From NCBI GenBank assembly GCA_002309875.1, contig DBYM01000026.1, forward strand, positions 20,755-38,578: DNA of 17,824 nucleotides. The letters run 5' to 3'. Shown here piece after piece: positions 5,312 through 13,763 of this stretch. The notes beneath the pieces were generated by a model. The model saw only the letters and a program-made list of their open reading frames with translations, had not been told where the DNA came from and did not search any database. The DNA is from Cyanobacteria bacterium UBA1186. Its GTDB lineage: Bacteria; Cyanobacteriota; Vampirovibrionia; Gastranaerophilales; Gastranaerophilaceae. Position numbers and translations under genes: made by a program. Position 1 is the stretch's first letter. Each line of letters begins with the position of its first letter.

Positions 5312-6679
5312 ATGCAGAATGTAGAAAACACGATAGACAGAATAAAAGAGTTAATGGACAGTGATACGGAGCAGCAACTCAGAGACGAGTTGAATACGTA
5401 CCACGAAGCCGATCTTGCGGATATTTTCCAGCAATTATCTCCGGAAGAACGTTTGGCGTGTTTTACTAAGTTGGACGAAGAAAAGGCGGCTGACGTAATT
5501 GAATATTTACCTCCTCAATTGCAGGTTGAAATTCTTGGTGATATTGACGAATCCTTGGCTTCAAGATTGATCTCAAAACTTCCTCACGATGATGCGGCGG
5601 ACGTTTTGGGCGATATGGAAGAGGACGAAACAGAAACGTATCTGGAAAAACTTCCTGAGAAATTCTCGTCCGAAATCAGGGAACTGCTTACTTATAATGA
5701 GGATACTGCAGGCGGTATAATGAATCCGCTTGTTTTGACAGTTGCATATAATATGTCCGTAAAAGACGCCATTGATACGATAAGGATTAAGGCTGAAAAA
5801 GAGAATATGGACTTATACTATGTATATGCGGTCGATAAACACAGCCATCTGTTGGGTGTTGTTTCACTCAGAACTCTTTTGACTTCACCCGTAAATTTAA
5901 GCATTGCGGACATTATGTCGAGAGATGTTGTTAAGGTGCATGTTGACGATTATCAGGGACACATTGCCGATATATTTATGAAGTATCAGTTTAACGCACT
6001 CCCCGTTGTTGATTTGTATGACCATCTCAAAGGGATTGTTACTTGGGACGACGTTCAGGACATTGTTGAAGAAGAAACAACGGACGAAATCCTTACATCT
6101 TCAGGTATCGTAACGGACTTGGGAGATGACGATGATGACGTTTTGACGGGCAGTATCGGACACGCAATTAAGGCTCGTACGCCGTGGCTTTTGATAACTT
6201 TAATCGGTGAATTCTTAGCGGTTTCTATTACAAGTAAATATGACCAGACTTTTACGGCACTCCCCGTAATTGCTGCATTTATGCCTTTGCTTGCCGGCCT
6301 TGGCGGGAATATCGGAACGCAGAGTATTACACTTATGGTACGTGGTATGTCAACAGGACAGATAACACTTAAGTCCGGTTGGCACTATATTTGGAGAGAA
6401 ACCGTTACAGGTTTGAGTATCGGTTGTATTTTCGGTTTGCTTGTATCGCTTGTAACCTGGGGGTGGCAGCATCATGCAGAACTCGGATTAATAGTCGGGC
6501 TTGCAATGACTTTGAATATGACTATTGCAACAATGATTGGTACTTGTACGCCGTTGATTTTGAAGAAATTGAAATTTGACCCTGCTGTAGCATCAGGCCC
6601 CGTGATTGCAACGACAATCGACGTAATCGGCCTGGCGGTTTACCTGACTCTCGTTACCTGGTATCTGATTTCAATATAG
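5312..6679 (+). CDS. mgtE: MgtE magnesium transporter
   Basis: 455 aa, normal length for MgtE, an inner-membrane Mg2+ channel/transporter gated by cytosolic Mg2+. Seen: an N-terminal superhelical MgtE_N domain (about 15-130, repeats of the ADIFQQLSPEERL, DVIEYLPPQLQ and DDAADVLGDME type), DTAGGIMNP at 131-139 leading into two CBS domains (about 135-260), an acidic plug region with GDDDDDV at 271-277, and a five-helix membrane domain from about 288. Asp437 in ATTIDVIGLAVY fits the selectivity Asp of the pore. The ATG at 5312 lacks a clear SD and follows a palindrome; Met15 is the alternative start but has no better signal. mtaB follows after 10 nt, so the two are co-transcribed. Confidence 0.95.
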   Translation: MQNVENTIDRIKELMDSDTEQQLRDELNTYHEADLADIFQQLSPEERLACFTKLDEEKAADVIEYLPPQLQVEILGDIDESLASRLISKLPHDDAADVLGDMEEDETETYLEKLPEKFSSEIRELLTYNEDTAGGIMNPLVLTVAYNMSVKDAIDTIRIKAEKENMDLYYVYAVDKHSHLLGVVSLRTLLTSPVNLSIADIMSRDVVKVHVDDYQGHIADIFMKYQFNALPVVDLYDHLKGIVTWDDVQDIVEEETTDEILTSSGIVTDLGDDDDDVLTGSIGHAIKARTPWLLITLIGEFLAVSITSKYDQTFTALPVIAAFMPLLAGLGGNIGTQSITLMVRGMSTGQITLKSGWHYIWRETVTGLSIGCIFGLLVSLVTWGWQHHAELGLIVGLAMTLNMTIATMIGTCTPLILKKLKFDPAVASGPVIATTIDVIGLAVYLTLVTWYLISI

Positions 6680-6689
6680 GTGCAGGGTT

Positions 6690-7937
6690 GTGTTGAAATT
6701 TTACCTAAAATCTATGGGCTGCAAGTCAAACCAATTCGAGGGGCAGATTGTTGCGGAAAAATTGGTTGATGCGGGATTTGAGCGGGTACGTGACGAAAAA
6801 GAGGCGGATATTTACATTCTAAATTCCTGCTCGGTTACCCATAAAAGCGATAATGAAGCGATGTATTTTCTCAGGCATGCACACGGCTTGGGGTTAAAAA
6901 CCGTTTTAACAGGCTGTATTGCACAGATTGAGAAGGAAAAACTTTTAAAAGAATCTTATATTGATTATGTTTACGGAAATGAAGACAAGTTCAGGATAGC
7001 CGAACTTCTGAAAGAAGACGAACACTATGCCGTAAAGGATCTGATGGAGGAAAATCATTTTTGTGAAGCGGTTTTAAAGGACACGTCAAAAACCAGAATA
7101 AGCCTGAAGATTCAGGACGGCTGCGACAACAGATGTTCGTATTGCATAATCCCGTTTGGGAGGGGAAAGTCGAGAAGTGCAAGCCCCGAATTTGTTATTA
7201 ACGAAATAAACAGATATAATTCAATCGGATATAAGGAAGTTGTTTTAACGGGAATACATATAGGACTATATGAAGGCGGGCTTTTGCCTTTGCTTCAGAG
7301 GATTGAGAAGGAAACAAAAATTCCACGCTATCGCCTTGGTTCTTTGAATCCTCACGAAATCAGCAAAGAACTGCTGGATTTTCTTCAGACAAGCGATAAA
7401 TTCTGCCCGCATTTTCACCTCTCTTTGCAGTCCGCCTGCAACGATACTCTAAAACGTATGAACAGACATTATACGGTTGAATATTATCTTGACCAAATCG
7501 AAGATATAAATTCACGTTTTGATAAACCGTTTTTGGGAAGTGATATAATTGCGGGATTTGTCGGCGAAACAGATGAAGATTTTGGAGTAACCGCAGAAAA
7601 TTTAAAAAAGGCAAAACTTAGTCAAATCCACGTTTTCCCTTATTCAGTCCGTAAAGGTACAATTGCCGAAAGAATGGAAGGGCATTTGCCTGATGGAGTA
7701 AAGGAAGAGAGAGCGGAGATTATCAAAAAAATCTCCGCGGACAAGTTTAGTGCATTTCTTAATTCAAATTTGGGCTCAATTCAGGAAGTTCTGATTGAAA
7801 AACACAAAGATAAGAACGGTAAATATAAAGGGATTACGAGAAATTACATAAAACTTCTTTTAGATGACGGAGAATTTAACGCTCTTAAGACTGTTAAACT
7901 TGAAAAGGTCTGCGGGGAGAGGGTTTTTGCGGTTTAA
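6690..7937 (+). CDS. mtaB: tRNA t6A37 methylthiotransferase MtaB
   Basis: 415 aa. MtaB adds a methylthio group to N6-threonylcarbamoyladenosine at tRNA position 37, giving ms2t6A. Seen: the UPF0004 domain with Cys11 (MGCKSNQ), Cys47 (NSCSVT) and Cys76 (TGCIAQ) for the auxiliary [4Fe-4S] cluster; the radical SAM motif CDNRCSYC with Cys145, Cys149 and Cys152 followed by GRGKSRS; and a C-terminal TRAM-like segment from about 355. The KSNQ-type N-terminus and shorter length separate it from MiaB, which is also in this window. The start is GTG at 6690 with AGG at 6678-6680; TTG at 6693 is possible and changes only one residue. It is 10 nt after mgtE and its stop overlaps the stop of convergent ung. 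Confidence 0.9.
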   Translation: MLKFYLKSMGCKSNQFEGQIVAEKLVDAGFERVRDEKEADIYILNSCSVTHKSDNEAMYFLRHAHGLGLKTVLTGCIAQIEKEKLLKESYIDYVYGNEDKFRIAELLKEDEHYAVKDLMEENHFCEAVLKDTSKTRISLKIQDGCDNRCSYCIIPFGRGKSRSASPEFVINEINRYNSIGYKEVVLTGIHIGLYEGGLLPLLQRIEKETKIPRYRLGSLNPHEISKELLDFLQTSDKFCPHFHLSLQSACNDTLKRMNRHYTVEYYLDQIEDINSRFDKPFLGSDIIAGFVGETDEDFGVTAENLKKAKLSQIHVFPYSVRKGTIAERMEGHLPDGVKEERAEIIKKISADKFSAFLNSNLGSIQEVLIEKHKDKNGKYKGITRNYIKLLLDDGEFNALKTVKLEKVCGERVFAV

Positions 7938-8608
7938 GTCCCCCAATTTACGGCATCATTTCCCAATATTCTGTTGCATTCTATAAATTGATTTGAGGTC
8001 ATAAATCCTCTGTGTGCCGAAAGAGGAGACGGGTGGGTTGTGTCAAAAACCGTAATTCCGATATTTTCTTCTCCCCAATTGAATATTTTACCCCCGAATT
8101 TTACATTCTGTGCGTGTGATCCCCAACGCATTATTATAAGATTTCCCCTCTTTCTCAGAATTGTGTAGATGTTTTCAATAACGGGAGCCCAAAGTTTAGT
8201 GTGTTCTCTCAGGAGTTTCGTATCTTTTCCCTCAAAAGTCAGTGCGGTATTCAGGAGCAGAACTCCCTGTTTTTCCCACGCAGTAAGCAGATTCGTATTG
8301 TGTTTGCACCCAAAATCCTGCTCAAGTTTTTTAAAAATATTTTTCAGAGAGGCGGGCGTATTATTTGAAAGACTAGAAAATGCAAGCCCGTGAGCATGTT
8401 CTGCACTCGGATAAGGGTCCTGTCCGATTATCAGAACTTTTACTTTATCAAACGGGCAGAGTTTTAAGGCATTAAGAATATCTTCCTGCTTCGGGAGAAT
8501 CTCGGCGGTTTTTCGTTTTTCTTTTATGACGTCAAGAACTTTACGGATTAAATCAAGGTTTAATCCTGCATCTGTCCAACTTTTGTCAATCCCCAAATCG
8601 TTAATCAT
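7934..8608 (-). CDS. ung: Uracil-DNA glycosylase, family 1
   Basis: 224 aa. Ung removes uracil from DNA, starting base-excision repair. Seen: the water-activating loop GQDPYP with Asp64, the uracil-binding LLLNTALTF (Asn120), and the DNA-intercalating HPSPLSAHRGF loop with His192. These match family 1 in order and spacing. A small difference is PYPSAEHAHGLAFS, where the common form is PYHGPGQAHGLAFS, so the PYHG part of the water-activating loop is altered but the AHGLAFS core is kept. It is the last gene of the minus-strand operon, 6 nt after the GH57/DUF3536 gene, with no strong SD, which suggests coupling. Its TAA shares the TTAA palindrome with the mtaB TAA. Confidence 0.95.
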   Translation of the reverse strand: MINDLGIDKSWTDAGLNLDLIRKVLDVIKEKRKTAEILPKQEDILNALKLCPFDKVKVLIIGQDPYPSAEHAHGLAFSSLSNNTPASLKNIFKKLEQDFGCKHNTNLLTAWEKQGVLLLNTALTFEGKDTKLLREHTKLWAPVIENIYTILRKRGNLIIMRWGSHAQNVKFGGKIFNWGEENIGITVFDTTHPSPLSAHRGFMTSNQFIECNRILGNDAVNWGT

Positions 8609-8614
8609 TTCACG

Positions 8615-11116
8615 CTACTTAGTTACCAAAGCCTTATCAAATTGCTGTTTATGGTAATTCATATTGATATTCAGATTTTCACCTATTTCAAACAACATTG
8701 TGATAAGTTCTCTGTCTGCATTACAAGTCATATTCGCTATCAGTTCGTCAATGTTTGTAACTATTTTTGAGAAGAAATAGTTTTGCGCTTCCGCAATATC
8801 AACATTCAATTCTAACTTTCCGATACAATCCAAAAGTTCTAATGTTGCATCAACCTGCTGAAGGTCAAGTGCATAGGCTAACCTGTTAATATTCTGTGCA
8901 ATTTTACGGCTGAATATTTTTGCCGTCGGAACTTTGTCAATTTCGACTCCGATTCTTTTTGCCTCAAAATTGATATCAGATGCCTGCTGCAGAATTTCGT
9001 TTGTCAGGAAGCCCTTGGAATCGACAAAGAGTTCATTAAACTGTTTGGTAAGAACATATTGTGCCGCGATTTTGAATTCATTCGGTATTTCAAGTCCCAA
9101 AGACTGCATCTGATAAATGGAGCCTTTGCCTTCGTTGTACATCGATTCGTAAGTATTTGCGAAAGTCTTGAGTTTTCCTTTGAGCATTGTCTGAAGAATT
9201 TTTCTTCTTTCTTCAATAAAGATGTCCTTAAGAGTGAAATATTCTGTTCCGAAATAATTATCTATTGCTCTGATTATTTCCGTAAGCGGAGAAACAAGAT
9301 AGGTTCTTATTAATTCTTTTCTCGTTTCCATAAAGTTTTCGGAATAATCTTTTATCGCACAATGGAAATCTCCTCCTGAGAATTGCAGGAGAGTGAATAC
9401 CAGACTTGATTTTTCGAGAGTTACTTTTGATTTAACTTCAATGTGTCCGATTACGAGTTGAGAATTTCCTTTTACAACTCGTTTATAAGAGTGTTTCTTA
9501 ATCTTGTAGCAGTAAACGTCTTCTTCATCTTCAATATCAGTGTAGAGAGATGAAATTGCCCAGAGGCTTACAATCTGTTTAGGAGTAACGACTGACGGCT
9601 TAACGAATTTTTCATATACATCTTTGCCGTTCCCGTATTCCTGCAGGTTGCTTTGCGCTTCCGATAATATTTCAAGGAATTTGGGCTCCAAATCTTTCTT
9701 GTTAAAGTTTTGTGCAAGTTGCATAACTCTTGCTGCGTATTTCATGATTTGTACTGTTTCAATTCCCGATATTTCCGAGAAAAACCACCCGCAACTTGTG
9801 TACATAAGCATTGCCTGACGCTGAATTTCAAGAAGTTCCATACCTCTGACTTTAGATTCGTCATCTAAATCGGGAACAAAATATTCTTCCTGGAAATTCT
9901 TCACGTTTGAGTCGCTTCTGTCGAGAATTACGCTTATGTAATTATTTCTTGCCTCGTCAGGTGATAAGAAATATTTCTTACCGTATTTTTTATATATTGC
10001 AACGGTTTCATCTCTGAGGTAATCAAGAGCAGCCCTCAAAGGCTTTCTCCATTTTTGATTCCAGCCGGGGTGCCCGCCTGTTGAACAGCCGCAGTCTTCG
10101 CTCCATCTGCCGACTCCGTGGAAACAACTCCAGGAGGATACGGGTTTAATATCTACTTCCCAATTGCTTCTGTATTTTTCAAGATATTCGGCATAATTTG
10201 TTATAATGAAGCCTTCGTCTTTTACTTTTAGTTTCATTGCATAGGCAAGGGCCATATCTCCGAATTTTGTATGGTGGCCGTAACTCTCACCATCGGTTGC
10301 TATGTTTATTAACTGCGGATAATTTCTTGAGAAGGAGATACCGTCTTTTAATCTGTTTACAAATTTATTTCCGTCTTTAAGCAGTTCGTCAAATGCTACG
10401 GATTTTGAGATTGCTCCGTCGTAGAAGAATAAATCGATATATTTGCCCGGGGCGGATTTTATGTAGTATCTGTAAGAACGTGCGGGGTCAATATTTCCCC
10501 AACTTACGTCCTGCCAATTTTCTTCACCTTCTTTTCTGATGCGCTGAGCCTGGTATGGTGAAAGAATCGTAAATTTTATTCCATTTTCTGCGAGAACTCT
10601 CAGTGAGTCGTCATCAACTGCGGTTTCTGCAAGCCACATGCCTTCAGGCTCTCTGCCAAAGCGGTATTCAAAATCTTTAATTCCCCATTTTACCTGTGTC
10701 TGCTTGTCTCTTTCATTTGCAAGCGGCATAATCATGTGGTTATAAACCTGAGCGATGGCATTCCCGTGTCCGCCATGGAGTTTTCTGCTCGTAAGGTCGG
10801 CTTTTATTATTCTTTCGTATGTTATCGGTGCAAATTCTTCAAGCCAGGAAAGAAGGGTTGGGCCGAAGTTGTAACTTATGTATTCGTAGTTATTTACAAC
10901 GTTTAAAATTTGGTTTTTTGAATCGACAATTTTGGATACGGAATTAGGATTATAACACTCTCCGTTTACTCTTTCATTCCAATCGTGAGCAGGAAGTGCA
11001 CTGTCCTGCTGTTCTATGGCTTCAAGCCAAGGGTTTTCTCTGGGCGGTTGGTAGAAGTGTCCGTGTATGGCTAAATATACCTTACACTTGTCTTTTTCCA
11101 AATTATCCATTATCAT
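8615..11116 (-). CDS. GH57 family protein with DUF3536-type C-terminal region
   Basis: 833 aa, no signal peptide, so cytoplasmic. Seen: GH57 motif 1 HGHFYQPPRENPW (18-30), GMWLAETAVD (159-168) with Glu164 in the nucleophile position, and ATDGESYGHHTKFG (273-286) with Asp275 and Glu277 as acid/base candidates; then an unusual Cys/Gly/Trp-rich block 328-360 (SWSCFHGVGRWSEDCGCSTG). The roughly 400 residues after it are mostly helical and fit the DUF3536 region that accompanies this GH57 subgroup. GH57 enzymes act on alpha-glucans, but the substrate of this subgroup is not established to my knowledge. The ATG at 11116 overlaps the preceding stop as ATGA; Met3 is an alternative at better SD spacing. 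It sits between a secreted protein gene and ung. Confidence 0.85.
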   Translation of the reverse strand: MIMDNLEKDKCKVYLAIHGHFYQPPRENPWLEAIEQQDSALPAHDWNERVNGECYNPNSVSKIVDSKNQILNVVNNYEYISYNFGPTLLSWLEEFAPITYERIIKADLTSRKLHGGHGNAIAQVYNHMIMPLANERDKQTQVKWGIKDFEYRFGREPEGMWLAETAVDDDSLRVLAENGIKFTILSPYQAQRIRKEGEENWQDVSWGNIDPARSYRYYIKSAPGKYIDLFFYDGAISKSVAFDELLKDGNKFVNRLKDGISFSRNYPQLINIATDGESYGHHTKFGDMALAYAMKLKVKDEGFIITNYAEYLEKYRSNWEVDIKPVSSWSCFHGVGRWSEDCGCSTGGHPGWNQKWRKPLRAALDYLRDETVAIYKKYGKKYFLSPDEARNNYISVILDRSDSNVKNFQEEYFVPDLDDESKVRGMELLEIQRQAMLMYTSCGWFFSEISGIETVQIMKYAARVMQLAQNFNKKDLEPKFLEILSEAQSNLQEYGNGKDVYEKFVKPSVVTPKQIVSLWAISSLYTDIEDEEDVYCYKIKKHSYKRVVKGNSQLVIGHIEVKSKVTLEKSSLVFTLLQFSGGDFHCAIKDYSENFMETRKELIRTYLVSPLTEIIRAIDNYFGTEYFTLKDIFIEERRKILQTMLKGKLKTFANTYESMYNEGKGSIYQMQSLGLEIPNEFKIAAQYVLTKQFNELFVDSKGFLTNEILQQASDINFEAKRIGVEIDKVPTAKIFSRKIAQNINRLAYALDLQQVDATLELLDCIGKLELNVDIAEAQNYFFSKIVTNIDELIANMTCNADRELITMLFEIGENLNINMNYHKQQFDKALVTK

Positions 11117-11613
11117 TTAACTCCATCTTTTTCGGGCGCTTTTTTTGTTACAACAAGTTTTTCCACGTCAATCCAACTGTCTCCGAGTGCATCTGAGAAC
11201 AGTGTTCCCGTAACCTGAATTTCATCATCGGTCTTCAGTTCAAGGAATTTCTCCGCTTCAGTTCTTTTTAAAAAGAGTTTCATTTCGGAAAGCGGTATGT
11301 CAAACTTTGTATCATCTCTCTTCACAAGAAAAGTTATGTAATCTTCCGAAGATTTGAAAGCAGGTTTGTAATCAAGGCCGAGGGTCGAAAACTTGTCAAA
11401 TTTCGCATTCATAACGATTTTCTTGTTAAGGTATGCTTTTGGATTAGCAACTACACTCAGCGGTGCAATTGTTCCCGAGGTAACCGCCGCAGTCTGCTGA
11501 ACGGGTTTTGCAGGCTCGGCAGAAGCCCTGTCAAAGCAATATGTGCTTGTTGTTAAGACTGCCGAACAGAATATGACAAGCACTGCAGATTTAATATATT
11601 TCCAATTCTTCAT
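11113..11613 (-). CDS. Secreted hypothetical protein, possible OB-fold
   Basis: 166 aa. Not assigned to a named family. Seen: a signal peptide (basic MKNWKYIK, hydrophobic 9-22, possible cleavage near 26 or after ASA at 30-32), a short low-complexity Pro/Thr/Ala linker (33-50), and a compact domain from about 51 with KIVMNAKFDKFS, a central ITFLVKRDD strand and DEIQVTGTLFSD near 129-140 followed by IDVEKLVV. This pattern of short beta strands, with a late G-T-L turn, resembles OB-fold proteins of the nucleic-acid- or ligand-binding exported kind, but that is inference from appearance. No lipobox is visible. SD AGAGGG lies about 8 nt before the ATG. It leads the operon and overlaps the GH57/DUF3536 gene by 4 nt (ATGA), so the two are translationally coupled. 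Confidence 0.75.
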   Translation of the reverse strand: MKNWKYIKSAVLVIFCSAVLTTSTYCFDRASAEPAKPVQQTAAVTSGTIAPLSVVANPKAYLNKKIVMNAKFDKFSTLGLDYKPAFKSSEDYITFLVKRDDTKFDIPLSEMKLFLKRTEAEKFLELKTDDEIQVTGTLFSDALGDSWIDVEKLVVTKKAPEKDGVK

Positions 11614-11637
11614 TTAATAACCCTCTTTCCTATTATT

Positions 11638-11665
11638 ATTCTAGCATGTTTTAGTAATTATGCAA
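11638..11665 (-). promoter_or_regulatory. Promoter of the secreted protein-GH57/DUF3536-ung operon
   Basis: On the minus strand TTGCAT (11660-11665), a 16-nt spacer and TAGAAT (11638-11643) with TG two bases further upstream (extended -10). Confidence 0.55.
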
Positions 11666-11675
11666 AAAATTATGT

Positions 11676-11704
11676 TTGAAAATCCTCTGTTTTTCTGATA
11701 TATT
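11676..11704 (+). promoter_or_regulatory. Promoter of the sigma factor operon, leaving almost no 5' UTR
   Basis: TTGAAA (11676-11681), a 17-nt spacer and TATATT (11699-11704). A start 7 nt downstream of the -10 falls at 11711-11712, which is the A of the ATG. No SD is present before that ATG. Confidence 0.5.
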
Positions 11705-11711
11705 ATAAAAT

Positions 11712-12350
11712 ATGAAGGACTTGGAATCTATAAGCAAAGAGAGAGAAGGAAGGATTAATCTTTCTCGTTATAAAGATTTAATTGAAACTATATCCAAAAT
11801 TGAATATAAAAAGTTTTCTAATCTTGGTTTAATCGATTTGTCAGAAGTTATAAGTTTGGCGACTTATACTGTTTATTATCTTGTAAACAGTTCTTCAAAG
11901 CAGGAAGAGTATAATGAGGCATACATTGTAAAGGCGATTAAATGGGCAATAAGGAACGAAATGCGTCGTCGTTACAAATGGCATGTAATGAAGGATTCCG
12001 ATACGGAAGAACAGGAAAAGATCAGGAATGCGGTTTACAAGACTATTCTTTCGATTGAGGAGATGGCTGAGGCTGAAAACCCCACTATTATTAAAGATAA
12101 TTCAAGGACACCCGATGAAAAAGCGGAGATTTTTGAACTCAAAAACAGAATTTGTGAGGCAATGAAAAATCTTTCTCAGCGAGAGCAGGATTTGATTGAG
12201 GCAAAGTATTTCTATGACAGAAAACTGAAAGATATCTCAGACGAATTTAACATATCACAGTCAAGAATTTCAAGAATTATACAGAACGGTTTGGACAAGA
12301 TAAAAAAAGAATTACTCAAACAGGAAGAATTAGATGAAGACAATATTTGA
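11712..12350 (+). CDS. Sigma-70 family RNA polymerase sigma factor, FliA/SigB-like
   Basis: 212 aa. Directs RNA polymerase to a promoter subset. Seen: a divergent region 2 (about 33-90; LGLIDLSEVISLATYTVYYL then AIKWAIRNEMRRRYKW, the shape of region 2.1-2.4), an acidic linker (about 95-140) in place of a full region 3, and a clear region 4 (150-200): LSQREQDLIEAKYFYDRKLKDI followed by the helix-turn-helix FNISQSRISRIIQNGLDKIK. Region 4 is most like FliA/SigB-type alternative sigmas. The tail is acidic (EELDEDN). The ATG at 11712 has no SD and coincides with the predicted transcription start. The 3' end overlaps gcvPB by 17 nt. No anti-sigma gene is next to it. An ECF sigma is less likely because the region 4 HTH motif is of the group 3 type. 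Confidence 0.85.
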   Translation: MKDLESISKEREGRINLSRYKDLIETISKIEYKKFSNLGLIDLSEVISLATYTVYYLVNSSSKQEEYNEAYIVKAIKWAIRNEMRRRYKWHVMKDSDTEEQEKIRNAVYKTILSIEEMAEAENPTIIKDNSRTPDEKAEIFELKNRICEAMKNLSQREQDLIEAKYFYDRKLKDISDEFNISQSRISRIIQNGLDKIKKELLKQEELDEDNI

Positions 12351-13761
12351 GAAGAGCACGGGCGTTGATGGTGTCAGTTTCGGTGAATGTAAGTTAACGG
12401 AAGGAATTATTCCCGAGACCTTATTGAGAAAAGATTTAATCGGACTTCCGCAGTTGAGCGAATTAGATGTAATGCGTCATTACAAGGAACTTTCGGACAG
12501 GAATTTCTGTATCGAAAAGGGTTTTTATCCTTTAGGCTCTTGTACGATGAAATATAATCCTAAGGTAAATGAACTTCTTGCAGGACTTGAAGGCTTTGCC
12601 AATCTGCACCCCATGCAGTCTGATGAGGATTCTCAGGGCGCATTGGAACTGATGTTTAACCTGCAGGAGAAACTTAAATACATTACGGGTATGGACGCAG
12701 TCACTCTGCAGCCAGCAGCCGGTGCACACGGCGAATTGACAGGCATGATGATTGTCAAAAAATACTTTGAAGTAAAGGGCGAAACCCAAAGGACAAAGGT
12801 AATTATTCCTGATTCTGCGCACGGTACAAATCCTGCAAGTGCCAAAATGTGCGGGTTTGAGATTGTTGAGGTTAAGTCAAACGAAAAAGGACAGGTTGAT
12901 ATTGATGCTCTTAAGTCTTTGCTTGACGAAAATGTTGCGGCAATAATGATGACAAATCCCAATACTTTGGGTATTTTTGAAGAAAAAGTTTTGGAGATAT
13001 CCGATTTAATGCATAAAAATGGCTCGTTGCTTTATTATGACGGTGCTAATTTCAATGCAATTATGGGTTGGACAAATCCTGCTTTGATGGGTTTTGATGT
13101 CGTGCATCTCAATTTGCACAAAACCTTTGCGACTCCGCATGGCGGAGGCGGTCCGGGAGCAGGCCCTGTTGCGGTTAAGGAATATCTGAAGGAATTTTTG
13201 CCTTCACCTGTTGTAAAGAAAGATGCGGACGGCAAATATTACAGAGATTATGACATCAAACACACCATAGGCAAAGTCAGAAGTTTTTACGGTAATTTCG
13301 GAGTTTTGGTAAGAGCATATGCGTATATCCTTATGATGGGTGACAACCTGAAACTTGCAAGTGCCGATGCTGTTTTGAACGCAAATTATATTAAGGAAAA
13401 ACTCAAAGGTGTTTACGACCTGCCTTATGACCAGCCATGTATGCACGAATTTGTTTTGTCCGGAGAAAAACAACATCATCAGGGTGTTTCAACTCTCGGT
13501 ATTGCAAAGAGGTTAATGGATTCAAACTGCCACCCGCCTACGGTTTATTTCCCGCTTATTGTTCATGAAGCAATTATGATTGAGCCGACCGAATCCGAAT
13601 CTAAAGCGGTTTTGGACGGGTTTATTGACACAATGCTTAAAATAGCAAAAGAGATTGAAGAAAATCCTGAAGAGGTTTTGAAATCACCTCAGACAACACC
13701 GATTAAGCGTGTTGACGAAACATTAGCGGCAAGACAGCCTAACCTTGTATTTAAGGAATAA
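12334..13761 (+). CDS. gcvPB: Glycine dehydrogenase (decarboxylating) subunit 2
   Basis: 475 aa, the usual size of the C-terminal half of a split P-protein. With GcvPA it decarboxylates glycine using PLP and passes the aminomethyl group to GcvH. Seen: GFYPLGSCTMKYNPK (about 63-77), QPAAGAHGELTG, DSAHGTNPASA and the PLP-lysine motif LHKTFATPHGGGGPG with Lys263. The ATG at 12334 lies inside the end of the sigma gene with SD AGGAA about 8 nt upstream, so translation is probably coupled. gcvPA, gcvT and gcvH are not in the window. miaB follows after 2 nt. Confidence 0.95.
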   Translation: MKTIFEKSTGVDGVSFGECKLTEGIIPETLLRKDLIGLPQLSELDVMRHYKELSDRNFCIEKGFYPLGSCTMKYNPKVNELLAGLEGFANLHPMQSDEDSQGALELMFNLQEKLKYITGMDAVTLQPAAGAHGELTGMMIVKKYFEVKGETQRTKVIIPDSAHGTNPASAKMCGFEIVEVKSNEKGQVDIDALKSLLDENVAAIMMTNPNTLGIFEEKVLEISDLMHKNGSLLYYDGANFNAIMGWTNPALMGFDVVHLNLHKTFATPHGGGGPGAGPVAVKEYLKEFLPSPVVKKDADGKYYRDYDIKHTIGKVRSFYGNFGVLVRAYAYILMMGDNLKLASADAVLNANYIKEKLKGVYDLPYDQPCMHEFVLSGEKQHHQGVSTLGIAKRLMDSNCHPPTVYFPLIVHEAIMIEPTESESKAVLDGFIDTMLKIAKEIEENPEEVLKSPQTTPIKRVDETLAARQPNLVFKE

Positions 13762-13763
13762 TT

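Noticed and set aside
12532..13479. Several minus-strand ORFs inside gcvPB
   Set aside because: Shadows of a conserved gene; no SD or motif supports them.
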